This document shows positions 22,801 to 34,640 of a stretch of DNA of 64,000 nt, in pieces. This DNA comes from Macrostomum hystrix. Taxonomy: Eukaryota; Platyhelminthes; Macrostomidae. Made by a program: the position numbers and the translations under genes. The stretch is from assembly GCA_950097015.1 (NCBI GenBank), contig CATNEN010000031.1:2232001-2296000 (forward strand), read 5' to 3'. Below the pieces are notes generated by a model. It saw only the letters and a list, made by a program, of their open reading frames with translations. It ran no database searches and was not told where the DNA came from. The first letter of the stretch is position 1. Each line of letters begins with the position of its first letter.

Positions 22801-25800
22801 CAGAATGTTCCCACGTGGTGCAACAGCACATGCACTTTTGGGGAAATTGGCAAACCGAGCAGCTCGTATGTGGCCTTGAACTGCGCGATTCGGTCCTGGA
22901 AATCCGCGTGCAGTTCGGAGCCAAAGCAGCTGCTGACTACTGCATCAAAGCTCACCAGACAGGAGCCGTAGTGCTTCAGTTGCCGCGGCAGGCAATTCTG
23001 AAGCTCGGCATATCGTCGAAGCAGAGTGCGACACGCGTTTCCCTCCATGCTGCCGCCGCGGTATCCTACACGCACAATGCTACGATCATGCGCCCACTGA
23101 TAAGCGCAGTTGTCACCCCACGCCGTGTTCAAAGCATCGAAAATGCGATTTGTGATGCCAAGCATCAGGTGCAGCTCTGGTGGAGGCAGAATGAAGAGAA
23201 TTTCTGCGTCATCATCTGCCTGAAGCAGAGGAGCCTCGACGCAGTTGAAGAAATCCTTTGCAGTGTTTCGCACCTTGCCACTGCTGGCGAAATCCAGCGC
23301 CAGCTGCCGAATTCTGCCGATTGTCCGCACTGGACCGCAAGTGTCTAGCGGAACTGGAGTCTCGCAGTAGCAGCATGGATGCCTGGACGCATGCGATTGC
23401 AGTCCACAGATGAGATTGGCAACTTTCATATCGGCGGCTACTGCATTCACTGTGATGCCTCCAAGGCTCAAGAGCTGGAAGAGTGCCTTTATATTGTCGT
23501 AAGACTCGGCCATGTCGGGCACAGCAGCAAGCAGCAGCAGCTTCTTGACTCCAGAATCGGCAAAAAATTTGTGCTTGGTCGACTGATTTGGTTCGCTCTC
23601 ACTTCGAGGTAGTAAGCTGACACAGATCTTGAAGAACTCGCCACCTCCGTCAAGTCCAAGCTTCACATCGATATTGTCGTGACCTCTTTCAAAAGCAACC
23701 TTTTCGATTAAGCCTTGAACATCATTGCAAACGACAGCAATTTTTGAACCTTCGCTATCCACTTTCAGTAGACTGTGCACAAAAAAATCTTCCAGATGCC
23801 GACTTCTTACTGCGAGACTCGCTCCCAAGTTCGATTGTACAGCCTTTACTGTGCCGGCTCCCATCCGCAAGATGCTAGCCGCTCGTAGAGTTTGCCTGTT
23901 GCTCAGATTGAGTGCGACTTTCAGTTGAAGCATCGTGGCTGTGGTCGCTTGAGCCAATTGTCCTGAGCTGCTGGCTGCTTCCACACAGTGACCCACAGTG
24001 ACAGCCAGAGGCCTGCCTCCATGTGGTCTTTTCAAAGTCACTGTGCTAGATCCGGCTGCTTGCAGCTTGGCAGCGATTGCGGTGCTGGCCACTTGCTCTG
24101 TCGTTCCAGGGCTCAGCTGGGTGCTCAAGTTAATCAGCCGCGTCGCCTTGTTGCAGCGATGAGTCTTTCCTTTACCAATGGGCGAGTGGCAGCCAGAACA
24201 CAGCCGTTCAGGAGTCTGAGGTGCATCGCCGCAAGATGATGGTCGGCCCCTCGTACAGTTTGGCGAACTAGTTGCATAGATACTGCATGGATCTGAGTTT
24301 TTGTGCAGGTTGCTGCGAGCAATCCTGCAGATCTCACATGGGCAGTCGGGCTGTGATCTTCTGCTGACTGGGATGCTGCTCAAGTCTTATAGCATTTGCT
24401 CGTAGAGAAGTCTTGGCGGCAAAGGACGAGGCGATGGGCCAGCTAGCGAAGACACGATTCGGCGACAGCCCTCACACACTCCAGCAGGAAGAAAATGCTG
24501 CACAGATGAGAAGTTTGGCAGGATGTAGTGCTCAATCGCTGCTGCATCGTTTACACAGCGCTCAGCCTTGCGTAGGCAAAGCAGGCACACACTACGAAGG
24601 CACTCATCGTGGCTCTTTGGGCTGTTGGGCATTTTTCTGAATTCGAATAGAACGTTTGAGCTATGCATAGATGCAAGGAACAATTTATGTCACAGGACAG
24701 ACAATATCAGACTTTATTTTCAAGTGAGGTGACTAGCCGCATATGTACAGTGCTTTCTACAACTTTGTACACTGCCATATCACATCTGTGATGCATTACA
24801 CAAAAGTCATGATACAATCTCAGCAGTCAATATTTATTGTACTTTTTCCTGCCGTCCCTAATCAAAACTAAATACTCTGTGCGTTGCAGGATCAGCATCT
24901 ATCTAATGCTGATATCTATTCTTGTTTTCAGCTTGTGCGCAGTGAGGCTCCAGTGCCAATTTTAATGATTGCATCGGAGCCAGTTTTGATAACGAACTGA
25001 TAAGAACTCACAGGGAGGCTACCCAGAGGGTAGCGAAGGCAGCTAGTCCTTCCTATATACTAAAATTCAAAACTATATTTCTATCTATATCATTGTACAA
25101 AGCCAGAACTTTGAGAATTCATTTTATAAGGCTGATTTCTGCACCCACTAACCAACAGTCGGAATAGCCGATGTGTAGGCACTAGGAATAGGTTAGGCTA
25201 GGCGAGGCGAAGTGTCCCTGGTTCGACTCTGCACTGCGTCAAATCATTTAAACTAATAGTCAGCCAGTAGTGATCAAAGATTATTTTAATTTTCTTTTCA
25301 ATTCGTAAATAAAATATCATTTTATTTGATATTCAAACCAGAGTTTGAATTCAAAACTATATTTCTATCTATATATATATACGAAAAATTGATTTTCTCC
25401 CGAACGGCTCAACCGATTTTCACCATTTCTTCACCAAAAGATGCCAAATATGGGGACAATTATACACGTATTTTTATTAAGCTTAACTTTATTGCTAAGG
25501 GGATTAAATATTCGAAAAACATGATTTTTCAAAGGTCAAACCATCTTGGCCTATTGAGAATTTCACTGACAGCCACTGAGTTAGAATTGCATCGTCGAAT
25601 TGCGCAACAACCCCTAGCTGATTGAATTTGAAGCCTGCACTCTGGAGACAAATTAGAAATAAATGTACACAACCAACCGCGAGACTGAGTGTACTCTATT
25701 TTCTTACTTCATTGTACAAAGCCAGAACTTTGAAAATTCATTTTATAAGGCAGATTTTTGCACCCACTAACCAACAGTCGGAATAGCCGATGTGTAGGCA

Positions 25801-28800
25801 CCAGGAATAAGTTAGGCTAGGCTAGGGTTCGATTCTGCACTGCGTCAAATCATTTAGACTAATTTTCAGCCAGTAGTGATTGAAGATTATTTTAATTTAT
25901 TTTTTTCATTTCGTAAATAAAAAATCATAAATCATAGCAAATCTGAGTTTGAATCATGGCTAAACCAGATTTTGAATCATGGCTAAATCAGAGTTTGAAT
26001 CATGGCAAAGCCAGAGTTTGAATCATGGCTAACCCAGAGTTTGAATCATGGCTAAACCAGAGTTTGAATCATGGTAAAGCCAGAGTTTGAATCATAGCTA
26101 ACTAGAGTTTGAATCAAGGCTAAACCAGAGTTTGAATCATGGCTAAACCAGAGTCTGAATCATGGCTAAACCAGGGTTTGAATCATAGCTAAACCAGAGT
26201 CTGAATCATGGCTAACCCAGAGTTTGAATCATGGCTAAACCAGAGTTTGAATCATGGTAAAGCCAGAGTTTGAATCATAGCTAACTAGAGTTTGAATCAA
26301 GGCTAAACCAGAGTTTGAATCATGGCTAAACCAGAGTCTGAATCATGGCTAAACCAGGGTTTGAATGAAGGCAAAAAAATTTTTTTGTCATTGTATCGAA
26401 TTCTCTAACTTTTGATTTTGTTATCTTATAACATCATAATGATATTCAATTAATTCATTTATTTGTTGTTCTCAATTTTCTACAAAAGCAGCTAATATAA
26501 ATATTCAACTGGCAAAAATTGTCAACTGAGGATCATTATCAATAGGGAGTAATCATCAAATGAGGGATCATGGTCAACTGGGGGATCATCATCAATGGGG
26601 ATTGTCATCAAATCTGGGATCATGGTCAACTGGGGGATCATCATCAATGGGGATTGTCATCAAATCTGGGATCATTGTCAACTGGGGGATCATTGTCAAC
26701 GGGGGGAACATTGTCAACTGGGGATCATCATCAATGGGGATTATCATCAAATCGGGGATCATGGTCAAATGGGGGATCATCATCAACTGGGGGATCATTG
26801 TCAACGGGGGGAACATTGTCAACTGGGGATCATCATCAATGGGGATTGTCATCAAATCTGGGATCATTGTCAACTGGGGGATCATTGTCAACGGGGGGAA
26901 CATTGTCAACTGGGGGATCATTGTCAACTGGGGATCATCATCAATGGGGATTATCATCAAATAGGGGATCATGGTCAACTGGGGGATCATGGTCAACTGG
27001 GGGATCATGGTCAACTGGGGGATCATTGTCAACTGGGGATCATTGTCATCTGGGGATCATTTTCAACTGGGGATCATTGTCAACGGGGGGAACATTGTCA
27101 ACTGGTGATCATCATCAATGGGGATTATCATCAAATAGGGAATCATGGTCAACTGGGGGATCATGGTCAACTGGGGGATCATGGTCAACTGGGGGATCAT
27201 TGTCATCTGGGGGATCATTTTCAACTGGGGGATCATTGTCTACTGGGGATCATGGTCAACTGGGGATCATTGTCAACTGGGGGATCATTGTTAACTGGGG
27301 GATCATTGTCAACTGGGGTATCATTGCCAACTGGGGGATCAATCTCATCTGGGGGATCAATGTCATCTGGGGGATCATTGTAGCTTTAAAAAGCTGTAAA
27401 TTCAGCTGCTTAAAAGTATATACTAGACGAATTAAAATTATTTCTGCTCCCCGAAGGGGGGCAAAACTTGCTAGTATATATACGAAAAATTGATTTTCTC
27501 CCGAACGGCTCAACCGATTTTCACCATTTCTTCACCAAAAGATGCCAAATATGGGGACAATTATACACGTATTTTTATTAAGCTTAACTTTATTGCTAAG
27601 GGGATTAAATATTCGAAAAACATGATTTTTCAAAGGTCAAACCATCTTGGCCTATTGAGAATTTCACTGACAGCCACTGAGTTAGAATTGCATCGTCGAA
27701 TTGCGCAACAACCCCTAGCTGATTGAATTTGAAGCCTGCACTCTGGAGACAAATTAGAAATAAATGTACACAACCAACCGCGAGACTGAGTGTACTCTAT
27801 TTTCTTACTTCATTGTACAAAGCCAGAACTTTGAAAATTCATTTTATAAGGCAGATTTTTGCACCCACTAACCAACAGTCGGAATAGCCGATGTGTAGGC
27901 ACCAGGAATAAGTTAGGCTAGGCTAGGGTTCGATTCTGCACTGCGTCAAATCATTTAGACTAATTTTCAGCCAGTAGTGATTGAAGATTATTTTAATTTA
28001 TTTTTTTCATTTCGTAAATAAAAAATCATAAATCATAGCAAATCTGAGTTTGAATCATGGCTAAACCAGATTTTGAATCATGGCTAAATCAGAGTTTGAA
28101 TCATGGCAAAGCCAGAGTTTGAATCATGGCTAACCCAGAGTTTGAATCATGGCTAAACCAGAGTTTGAATCATGGTAAAGCCAGAGTTTGAATCATAGCT
28201 AACTAGAGTTTGAATCAAGGCTAAACCAGAGTTTGAATCATGGCTAAACCAGAGTCTGAATCATGGCTAAACCAGGGTTTGAATCATAGCTAAACCAGAG
28301 TCTGAATCATGGCTAACCCAGAGTTTGAATCATGGCTAAACCAGAGTTTGAATCATGGTAAAGCCAGAGTTTGAATCATAGCTAACTAGAGTTTGAATCA
28401 AGGCTAAACCAGAGTTTGAATCATGGCTAAACCAGAGTCTGAATCATGGCTAAACCAGGGTTTGAATGAAGGCAAAAAATTTTTTTTGTCATTGTATCGA
28501 ATTCTCTAACTTTTGATTTTGTTATCTTATAACATCATAATGATATTCAATTAATTCATTTATTTGTTGTTCTCAATTTTCTACAAAAGCAGCTAATATA
28601 AATATTCAACTGGCAAAAATTGTCAACTGAGGATCATTATCAATAGGGAGTAATCATCAAATGAGGGATCATGGTCAACTGGGGGATCATCATCAATGGG
28701 GATTGTCATCAAATCTGGGATCATGGTCAACTGGGGGATCATCATCAATGGGGATTGTCATCAAATCTGGGATCATTGTCAACTGGGGGATCATTGTCAA

Positions 28801-31800
28801 CGGGGGGAACATTGTCAACTGGGGATCATCATCAATGGGGATTATCATCAAATCGGGGATCATGGTCAAATGGGGGATCATCATCAACTGGGGGATCATT
28901 GTCAACGGGGGGAACATTGTCAACTGGGGATCATCATCAATGGGGATTGTCATCAAATCTGGGATCATTGTCAACTGGGGGATCATTGTCAACGGGGGGA
29001 ACATTGTCAACTGGGGGATCATTGTCAACTGGGGATCATCATCAATGGGGATTATCATCAAATAGGGGATCATGGTCAACTGGGGGATCATGGTCAACTG
29101 GGGGATCATGGTCAACTGGGGGATCATTGTCAACTGGGGATCATTGTCATCTGGGGATCATTTTCAACTGGGGATCATTGTCAACGGGGGGAACATTGTC
29201 AACTGGTGATCATCATCAATGGGGATTATCATCAAATAGGGAATCATGGTCAACTGGGGGATCATGGTCAACTGGGGGATCATGGTCAACTGGGGGATCA
29301 TTGTCATCTGGGGGATCATTTTCAACTGGGGGATCATTGTCTACTGGGGATCATGGTCAACTGGGGATCATTGTCAACTGGGGGATCATTGTTAACTGGG
29401 GGATCATTGTCAACTGGGGTATCATTGCCAACTGGGGGATCAATCTCATCTGGGGGATCAATGTCATCTGGGGGATCATTGTAGCTTTAAAAAGCTGTAA
29501 ATTCAGCTGCTTAAAAGTATATACTAGACGAATTAAAATTATTTCTGCTCCCCGAAGGGGGGCAAAACTTGCTAAGTATATATACGAAAAATTGATTTTC
29601 TCCCGAACGGCTCAACCGATTTTCACCATTTCTTCACCAAAAGATGCCAAATATGGGGACAATTATACACGTATTTTTATTAAGCTTAACTTTATTGCTA
29701 AGGGGATTAAATATTCGAAAAACATGATTTTTCAAAGGTCAAACCATCTTGGCCTATTGAGAATTTCACTGACAGCCACTGAGTTAGAATTGCATCGTCG
29801 AATTGCGCAACAACCCCTAGCTGATTGAATTTGAAGCCTGCACTCTGGAGACAAATTAGAAATAAATGTACACAACCAACCGCGAGACTGAGTGTACTCT
29901 ATTTTCTTACTTCATTGTACAAAGCCAGAACTTTGAAAATTCATTTTATAAGGCAGATTTTTGCACCCACTAACCAACAGTCGGAATAGCCGATGTGTAG
30001 GCACCAGGAATAAGTTAGGCTAGGCTAGGGTTCGATTCTGCACTGCGTCAAATCATTTAGACTAATTTTCAGCCAGTAGTGATTGAAGATTATTTTAATT
30101 TATTTTTTTCATTTCGTAAATAAAAAATCATAAATCATAGCAAATCTGAGTTTGAATCATGGCTAAACCAGATTTTGAATCATGGCTAAATCAGAGTTTG
30201 AATCATGGCAAAGCCAGAGTTTGAATCATGGCTAACCCAGAGTTTGAATTCATGGCTAAACCAGAGTTTGAATCATGGTAAAGCCAGAGTTTGAATCATA
30301 GCTAACTAGAGTTTGAATCAAGGCTAAACCAGAGTTTGAATCATGGCTAAACCAGAGTCTGAATCATGGCTAAACCAGGGTTTGAATCATAGCTAAACCA
30401 GAGTCTGAATCATGGCTAACCCAGAGTTTGAATCATGGCTAAACCAGAGTTTGAATCATGGTAAAGCCAGAGTTTGAATCATAGCTAACTAGAGTTTGAA
30501 TCAAGGCTAAACCAGAGTTTGAATCATGGCTAAACCAGAGTCTGAATCATGGCTAAACCAGGGTTTGAATGAAGGCAAAAAATTTTTTTTGTCATTGTAT
30601 CGAATTCTCTAACTTTTGATTTTGTTATCTTATAACATCATAATGATATTCAATTAATTCATTTATTTGTTGTTCTCAATTTTCTACAAAAGCAGCTAAT
30701 ATAAATATTCAACTGGCAAAAATTGTCAACTGAGGATCATTATCAATAGGGAGTAATCATCAAATGAGGGATCATGGTCAACTGGGGGATCATCATCAAT
30801 GGGGATTGTCATCAAATCTGGGATCATGGTCAACTGGGGGATCATCATCAATGGGGATTGTCATCAAATCTGGGATCATTGTCAACTGGGGGATCATTGT
30901 CAACGGGGGGAACATTGTCAACTGGGGATCATCATCAATGGGGATTATCATCAAATCGGGGATCATGGTCAAATGGGGGATCATCATCAACTGGGGGATC
31001 ATTGTCAACGGGGGGAACATTGTCAACTGGGGATCATCATCAATGGGGATTGTCATCAAATCTGGGATCATTGTCAACTGGGGGATCATTGTCAACGGGG
31101 GGAACATTGTCAACTGGGGGATCATTGTCAACTGGGGATCATCATCAATGGGGATTATCATCAAATAGGGGATCATGGTCAACTGGGGGATCATGGTCAA
31201 CTGGGGGATCATGGTCAACTGGGGGATCATTGTCAACTGGGGATCATTGTCATCTGGGGATCATTTTCAACTGGGGATCATTGTCAACGGGGGGAACATT
31301 GTCAACTGGTGATCATCATCAATGGGGATTATCATCAAATAGGGAATCATGGTCAACTGGGGGATCATGGTCAACTGGGGGATCATGGTCAACTGGGGGA
31401 TCATTGTCATCTGGGGGATCATTTTCAACTGGGGGATCATTGTCTACTGGGGATCATGGTCAACTGGGGATCATTGTCAACTGGGGGATCATTGTTAACT
31501 GGGGGATCATTGTCAACTGGGGTATCATTGCCAACTGGGGGATCAATCTCATCTGGGGGATCAATGTCATCTGGGGGATCATTGTAGCTTTAAAAAGCTG
31601 TAAATTCAGCTGCTTAAAAGTATATACTAGACGAATTAAAATTATTTCTGCTCCCCGAAGGGGGGCAAAACTTGCTAGTAAAATACTAAAAAGATGGGAA
31701 TGCTTCATTTTTCGTTGCAACTTCACAATAAAGGACCTGTTTAAGCTGAATAAAATAAAAAGTCTGTTGTACGCTAGGACAAGCACTTACGATTTAAAAA

Positions 31801-32666
31801 AAACCTGTTCTGGGTATACGAGGTGCTCTGGTATATGGTTTACAAAATCAGTTTCTTGGGCAATTTTTTGTGTCATTTTGACTTCCCATGAGCACTGTGC
31901 CGCCCTACAAATTGAACATTAAGACAGCCAGCCCTACAAACTGAACATTAAGACAGCCAGCCCTACAAACTGAACATTAAGACAGCCAGCCCTACAAACT
32001 GAACATTAAGACAGCCAGCCCTACAAACTGAACATTAAGACAGCCAGCCCTAAAAACTGAACATTAAGACAGCCAGCCCTAAAAACTGAACATTAAAACA
32101 GCCAGCCCTACAAACTGAACATTAAGACAGCCAGCCCTACAAACTGAGCATTAAAACAGCCAGCACTACAAACTGAACATTAAGACAGCCAGCCCTACAA
32201 ACTGAACATTAAGACAGCCAGCACTACAAACTGAAACTTGAGTCTTTAAATTGACAGCTAGCACTACAATCTCACCTTTCAGACACACGCTATCCCAACA
32301 ATTGATCATGCTTTAGAAAGTGGTGCAACAACAGGGGATAACATGACTGCTGCTCTAAAAATGTTCTGCGATGCATGAATGAACAGTGTGACATTGTACC
32401 TGAAGTCTGTCATTGAGTTCGGCAAACTCATTAGGCCCACTTAGAGCTTGAATATCGGCTTTCCTCAGTCCGTCCTTGTCCTCGTAGAGCTCCTTCAGCT
32501 GCCTGCTGACTTCCCGGTGCCTGTCTAGCATGGCCCTAAGTCTGTGATCGCTGTTTACCCGTTCCCTGTGGGTTCGCGGCTGGAATTTCTTCTCCCGGCA
32601 GATTTCGTTGAGTAAGCGCTCTCGCTCCTCATGCAAACGGCGTTGCAACTCTAGCACTGTCTCCAT
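19841..32666 (-). CDS. SF3A3: Splicing factor 3A subunit 3 (SF3A60/Prp9 family)
   Basis: Exons 32400-32666 (89 codons), 21171-21986 (272) and 19841-20326 (161 plus stop) join in phase 0 to give 522 residues; the human protein is 501. Exon 1 starts [18 protein letters not shown] and ends [13 protein letters not shown]. Exon 2 carries PLSVEFERF and [14 protein letters not shown]. It also has a SAP-like stretch, [20 protein letters not shown] followed by [10 protein letters not shown]. Exon 3 has an acidic run, then [20 protein letters not shown]. The C2H2-type U1-like zinc finger is [19 protein letters not shown] followed by [12 protein letters not shown]; the end is [11 protein letters not shown]3A3 is part of the U2 snRNP SF3a complex in the nucleus and acts in branch-site recognition. 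Donors are GTACAA and GTTGGC; acceptors CTGCAG and CATCAG. Intron 1 (10.4 kb) carries a large transposon. Confidence 0.97.
20393..20685 (-). mobile_element. SINE family 1 copy in SF3A3 intron 2
   Basis: Reverse-oriented, with a good tRNA-like head (box A GAGTGGCAGAGCGG near 20675, box B near 20615) and the standard body. The 3' ATT tail is missing. It is in the sense orientation of SF3A3. Confidence 0.85.
20810..21005. repeat. Irregular GAGATGAGACA minisatellite in SF3A3 intron 2
   Basis: A degenerate array of GAGAGATGAGACACGGG-type units about 15-17 bp long, close in sequence to the regular 16-bp array at 2665-3390. Confidence 0.8.
22087..22335. repeat. 29-bp minisatellite, left part (transposon target)
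   Basis: About eight copies of a 29-bp unit: ACAGCCAGCCCTACAAA followed by CTGAACATTAAG. The last unit is interrupted at 22335 by the transposon end. The array resumes at 31904, showing it was a single array before the insertion. Confidence 0.9.
22336..22486. repeat. Left terminal inverted repeat
   Basis: About 151 bp, ending near ATTTTGTTC. It pairs with 31748-31899 with roughly two substitutions and a one-base A indel in the outer 130 bases. It begins with the heptamer CACAGTG. Confidence 0.92.
22635..24683 (-). pseudogene. RNase-H-like (CMC/RAG1-type) transposase, broken by one stop
   Basis: Two adjoining frames are in phase: 24387-24683 (98 codons) and 22635-24383 (582 codons), separated by a single TAA at 24384-24386. 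The N-terminal part is Cys-rich ([19 protein letters not shown]), followed by CPCEIC and CSGC...HRC zinc-binding-type motifs. Numbering from 24383, likely catalytic motifs are LGLDGGG (Asp245), [14 protein letters not shown] (Asp318), HPCCYC (CxxC at 337-340), [10 protein letters not shown] (His405), [15 protein letters not shown] (441-455) and [12 protein letters not shown] (Glu540 or Glu544). The order Asp, Asp, CxxC, His, GN-R, Glu is shared by CMC transposases and RAG1/Transib. It lies within the inverted repeats and would mobilise this element. The stop could be a real mutation or a sequencing error. Confidence 0.85.
25056..25367 (+). mobile_element. Diverged partial copy of the Helitron-like unit
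   Basis: Matches the portion of the 2.1 kb unit from CATTGTACAAAGCCAGAACT through ACCAACAGTCGGAATAGCCG to CAGCCAGTAGTGAT, with more differences than the three full copies show among themselves; probably an older insertion. Confidence 0.6.
25368..27474 (+). mobile_element. Helitron-like non-autonomous element, copy 1
   Basis: Begins TCTATATATATATACG and ends with a hairpin (stem TGCTCCCC / GGGGGGCA, loop GAA, 27445-27463), seven more bases, then CTAG at 27471-27474. A 5' TC start, a GC hairpin about ten bases from a CTRR end, and no inverted repeats or target duplication are Helitron traits. Inside are a 23-bp array (GAGTTTGAATCATGGCTAAA, 25935-26370) and an 18-bp-based array (GGGATCATTGTCAACTGG, 26560-27380). 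No helicase/Rep gene is present. Confidence 0.65.
27475..29575 (+). mobile_element. Helitron-like element, copy 2 (head-to-tail)
   Basis: Starts directly at the CTAG end of copy 1 with TATATATACGAAAAATTG and is nearly identical to it over about 2.1 kb, including both internal minisatellites. It ends with the same hairpin and CTAA. No host sequence separates the copies. Confidence 0.7.
29576..31678 (+). mobile_element. Helitron-like element, copy 3 (head-to-tail)
   Basis: Third near-identical unit, starting GTATATATACGAAAAATTG and ending in the hairpin plus CTAG at 31675-31678, followed by TAAAATACT of the host transposon. A few single-base differences (for example one extra T near 30250) distinguish it from copies 1 and 2. 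Confidence 0.7.
31748..31899. repeat. Right terminal inverted repeat
   Basis: About 152 bp, the reverse complement of 22336-22486, ending GAGCACTGTG at 31890-31899 and followed by the CCGC target duplication. Confidence 0.92.
31904..32245. repeat. 29-bp minisatellite, right part
   Basis: About eleven further copies of the same 29-bp unit as at 22087-22335, directly continuing it beyond the transposon; in SF3A3 intron 1, roughly 150 bases from exon 1. Confidence 0.9.
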
Positions 32667-34640
32667 GGTAACTAGCTAGATGGGTGCAGTGAGCAGATGG
32701 CTGATATAATTGTATCTGAGATAAGCCACAATCTGAAAAAGTTTTATTGAAGTACACAAGTAAGAAACTTTTTATATTTAGGCTGACAGTAAAGGTAATA
32801 AGCATGTTAATAAAGTAGTGTAGGGCAAGGTGAGCAGATGTATTTATTTACAAGAATATACACACTTACTTATGGTAGATTTTATGCACTTTAAGTTTTT
32901 TCTTTTTTTGGTTTCTTTTCTCAAGTCATAAGACATTCAAATGTCTAACTGCACATTTTTTCTGTATCCTAACCATCCAGAATGCATATATTTAAAGCAG
33001 TGTTTTGCAGTCATTTACACACTTTTGTTTGCTTGGTTAGCATGTGTTTAATTTAGTGACACACATTGGAAGTGAATACTGACATAGTACCATACTGCAC
33101 ATATGTAATATATATCATATGCAAATATTGAATACTGTTGAATATTGTATTGTGTTGTACTTCTATTGTATTGTATTATGCATGGCATTTTTAAAGATTC
33201 TAGGGTGAATATTTCTGTAGCAATTTATGTGCATGCATCCAATAAATTAAAAAAATTAATGAAGCAATAAAGTACATAAGTTTGGAACTAGTCATAGACT
33301 TTAGCCTATGACTTTGACAATAGACTACAAATAGTTTATACTGCTCATTAAGTAGGAAGTCATAAGCACATAAAATAGGACAATAATTCAAAAGAATGAC
33401 ACCAAACTTGTAAGAATTGGTCCAATCAAAACAATTTATGAAAAAAATTTCAAATAAATAATTTATCTGCCCAAATATATATTTTCTAATACACTAGGCC
33501 TACTTCCATAAGAATTTGTGAAAATTCTTGACACTAAAAGGGGCATAACATTTTTCCTTGACTAATTTTAATAAATGAGGCCAATTTGAAACCATGTGAC
33601 CAAGATCTATACAGGTAAGTAACAAAATTAAAAAACTCACTGGAACCCCTACCTTGGCAGTTGACATGGCTAATCTTAGTATAGAATATAATACATTATG
33701 AATAAATACATTATGAATTGTCTTCAACTGAATAAACTTAGCTAGCTAAACCTATGATAAAAGTATTCATTTGAAACCAGAAGTCAGAACAAGGAGAAGT
33801 GACCAAAAGTCTATGCCATATTATTATAGAGTATTAAGTAAAGTAATTACAAGTTTTACAACTTATAAGAATATGATTTTGAGTTAGTCAAAGAGAATTA
33901 AAAATGATGTAGACAAACAGAATTTAACAGACTAACTGAAAAATCGGGCTACTGTAATTACTGTAATGTAATTAGTAAGTCTTGATTATGGAAGTTTAGA
34001 GCAGCAAAATATGACAATCTAATGGTTCAAACAAAGTATAGGTCAGTCGTCATCAGAAGACTAGGCAATAGCTTGAATAGCTCTTTCAATAAAACTTTAA
34101 TTACATTGTTGTGCCTCGGATGTAAAATCAATTCGGTCATTTAAAATGGAGTAACAAATGAGTATATCGTTTTCTCATGTCTGTTGGTGAATTTTATGAG
34201 TTACAATGTTGACTGACAAAAAGATAAATTTTAAAGTCTGAATACGGAGCTTTTCATAATTCAAAACTTGCGCGAGTTCTATGAAATTGTATAACGAGTG
34301 AATACACTAACTACGACGAAAATATATTTGCGCTTTCTAAAAGCTATAAAGTAAAAGGAGTACATTATACATAGGACTACTAAAAAGCACTAAGTAGTAT
34401 TTGAAAAAGTTTCACTAAGCTCGATTTGAGTGTCCTGTGTTGTTTTGTCGTCCTTGGTACATACCAGTCGAGAACTTCAATAACTAAACTAAGGACTTCT
34501 AGGTTAACGAGTGGTCCTTGATTCCATGGTTCAAGCAGGTCCTCACTTAACATATTGGGTTTAACATACTGGTGGCTTGAAGAAGCTACGGTTGAAACAG
34601 TGTAACATTAAATCCAACAGCAGAGCGTATCCTTCTATAG
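32667..34640. other. SF3A3 upstream region and AT-rich intergenic
   Basis: Upstream of the SF3A3 ATG (minus strand) there are AG dinucleotides within 15 bases (CATCTAGCTAGTTACC then ATG), possible trans-splice acceptors. The rest is AT-rich with no gene recognised. Confidence 0.45.

Larger units (their letters stand above)
22336..31899. mobile_element. CMC/Chapaev-like DNA transposon with CACAGTG termini
   Basis: This 9,564-bp element has ~150-bp terminal inverted repeats that differ at only a few positions, with outermost bases CACAGTGCTCATGGGAAGTC. The flanks are CCGC at 22332-22335 and CCGC at 31900-31903. Joining the flanks with one CCGC restores a 29-bp minisatellite unit with a single mismatch, so the empty site is known precisely. 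A 4-bp duplication is the rule for Chapaev elements in the CMC superfamily (Transib and ProtoRAG make 5 bp). It encodes one recognisable transposase (minus strand, left half); the right half is occupied by three Helitron-like copies. It sits in SF3A3 intron 1. Confidence 0.9.

Noticed and set aside
22690-23348. Plus-strand frames opposite the transposase
   Set aside because: Antisense shadows of the minus-strand transposase, which has recognisable catalytic motifs.
26560-31587. Repeated 130-385-codon frames in the Helitron-like units
   Set aside because: Minisatellite translations; they recur because the 2.1 kb unit is triplicated, and none resembles Rep or helicase.
22336-31899. Transib or ProtoRAG assignment for the transposon
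   Set aside because: The target duplication that restores the minisatellite is 4 bp, not 5; flanking fifth bases differ. No RAG2-like frame is present.
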